Below, piece by piece: positions 63,387-64,000 of a stretch of 64,000 bases of DNA. The position numbers and the translations under genes were made by a program. The stretch comes from Trichoplax adhaerens (Eukaryota; Placozoa; Uniplacotomia; Trichoplacea; Trichoplacidae), in contig NW_002060947.1 of NCBI RefSeq assembly GCF_000150275.1, forward strand, positions 2,035,740 through 2,099,739, written 5' to 3'. The notes beneath the pieces are model-generated. The model did not search any database. It was not told the origin of the DNA and saw nothing but the letters and a program-made list of their open reading frames with translations. Every line of letters begins with the position of its first letter. The first letter of the stretch is position 1.

Positions 63387-64000
63387 TTTCCAGTGTAATG
63401 AATTTTGTAAATGAGGAAGGCGATAGGCTGCACAAATACATTATGCCTATTCAATCCAATGATGATAGTCAGTTGCACTGTTGATATATAATTTAGAACC
63501 ATACTTAAAAATGTTAAGTAGTCTAATACCTTTTATATTCGATAAACATGTTACTTGCATTAATTGTTCACTAAAGCTGTTAATTGACTGATTGCAATTT
63601 TATCGTCACTCTACTAAATTGCATAGTATATTAGCAACTATATGAAGTGCCTTTAGCAGTAAAATGATGTGAGCAGACCTAGCAGGTACTATTGATATCA
63701 TATTTATTATTAAACTACACTGTTATATCATCTTTCAAGGATGCAGAATTATCTAATTCTCTTCATGTTAATCGATAAGGGGTTGCTATTCAACGATGAT
63801 GTTGCTGAAAGTAACCTTACTTTAACAGTAAGCTGTTTTGTGTGATAAGTAGATTAAGATTAGAAACAAGCTGGTGCTATAAAGAAATCGCTTACCAGAT
63901 TAATACTAGTTAGATACGTGTATACTATGAGTTATAACACAGCTTAATGAATGGTGTAAACGATATTCTCATTTACTATCGTTTTAGTATTTTGAGAAAC
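63387..64000. other. downstream of VMA21
   Basis: 3' flank of VMA21, with no further gene recognised before the window ends. Confidence 0.4.

Noticed and set aside
1-64000. CRISPR arrays, bacterial operons, rRNA, tRNA and transposase genes
   Set aside because: None seen. The window is animal nuclear DNA with spliced genes, and the tandem arrays have neither the short repeat nor the unique-spacer pattern of CRISPR.

Overview
This window is animal nuclear DNA: AT-rich, with short GT-AG introns and a gene set that includes a class IV POU homeobox, which is known only from animals. The compact genes (introns mostly 80-800 bp) and AT-richness fit an early-branching animal such as a placozoan or a sponge. 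The species assignment is inference; no marker in the window names the organism.

Layout. 1.5-2.2 kb: a POU4/Brn-3 exon (+) that stops inside the homeodomain. 2.2-18.5 kb: a gene desert. 18.6-20.6 kb: an OBI1/RNF219-type RING ubiquitin ligase (-, seven exons). 20.6-22.0 kb: a four-copy tandem array filling the divergent promoter between OBI1 and NUDT6. 22.5-25.1 kb: NUDT6 (+, six exons). 26.4-27.8 kb: intronless ALG11 (-). 28.9-29.3 kb: a two-copy repeat in the ALG11/PAN3 divergent promoter. 29.7-37.3 kb: PAN3 (+, 15 exons, complete frame of 691 residues), whose first intron holds two tandem arrays. 40.6-47.1 kb: PPEF/rdgC-type EF-hand protein phosphatase (-, 15 exons found, first exon missing). 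47-60.8 kb: no confident gene but several decayed tandem arrays, including a two-type alternating satellite at 58.4-60.3 kb. 61.2-61.5 kb: mitochondrial ribosomal protein uL30m (-). 61.9-63.4 kb: VMA21 (+, three exons).

How the genes relate. They do not form a pathway: they cover transcriptional control (POU4), replication-origin ubiquitination (OBI1), Nudix hydrolysis (NUDT6), N-glycan precursor assembly (ALG11), mRNA deadenylation (PAN3), calcium-regulated dephosphorylation (PPEF), mitochondrial translation (uL30m) and V-ATPase assembly (VMA21). What links them is location. From memory, seven of the eight have human orthologues on chromosomes 13, 4 or X, the group that carries the ParaHox paralogon, and POU4F1 and OBI1 are direct neighbours in human. 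The window therefore looks like a fragment of an ancient animal linkage group.

Exon boundaries were built by hand from frame continuity, AG/GT dinucleotides and recalled family sequence. Phases close exactly for OBI1, NUDT6, PAN3 and VMA21, and for every PPEF exon found.
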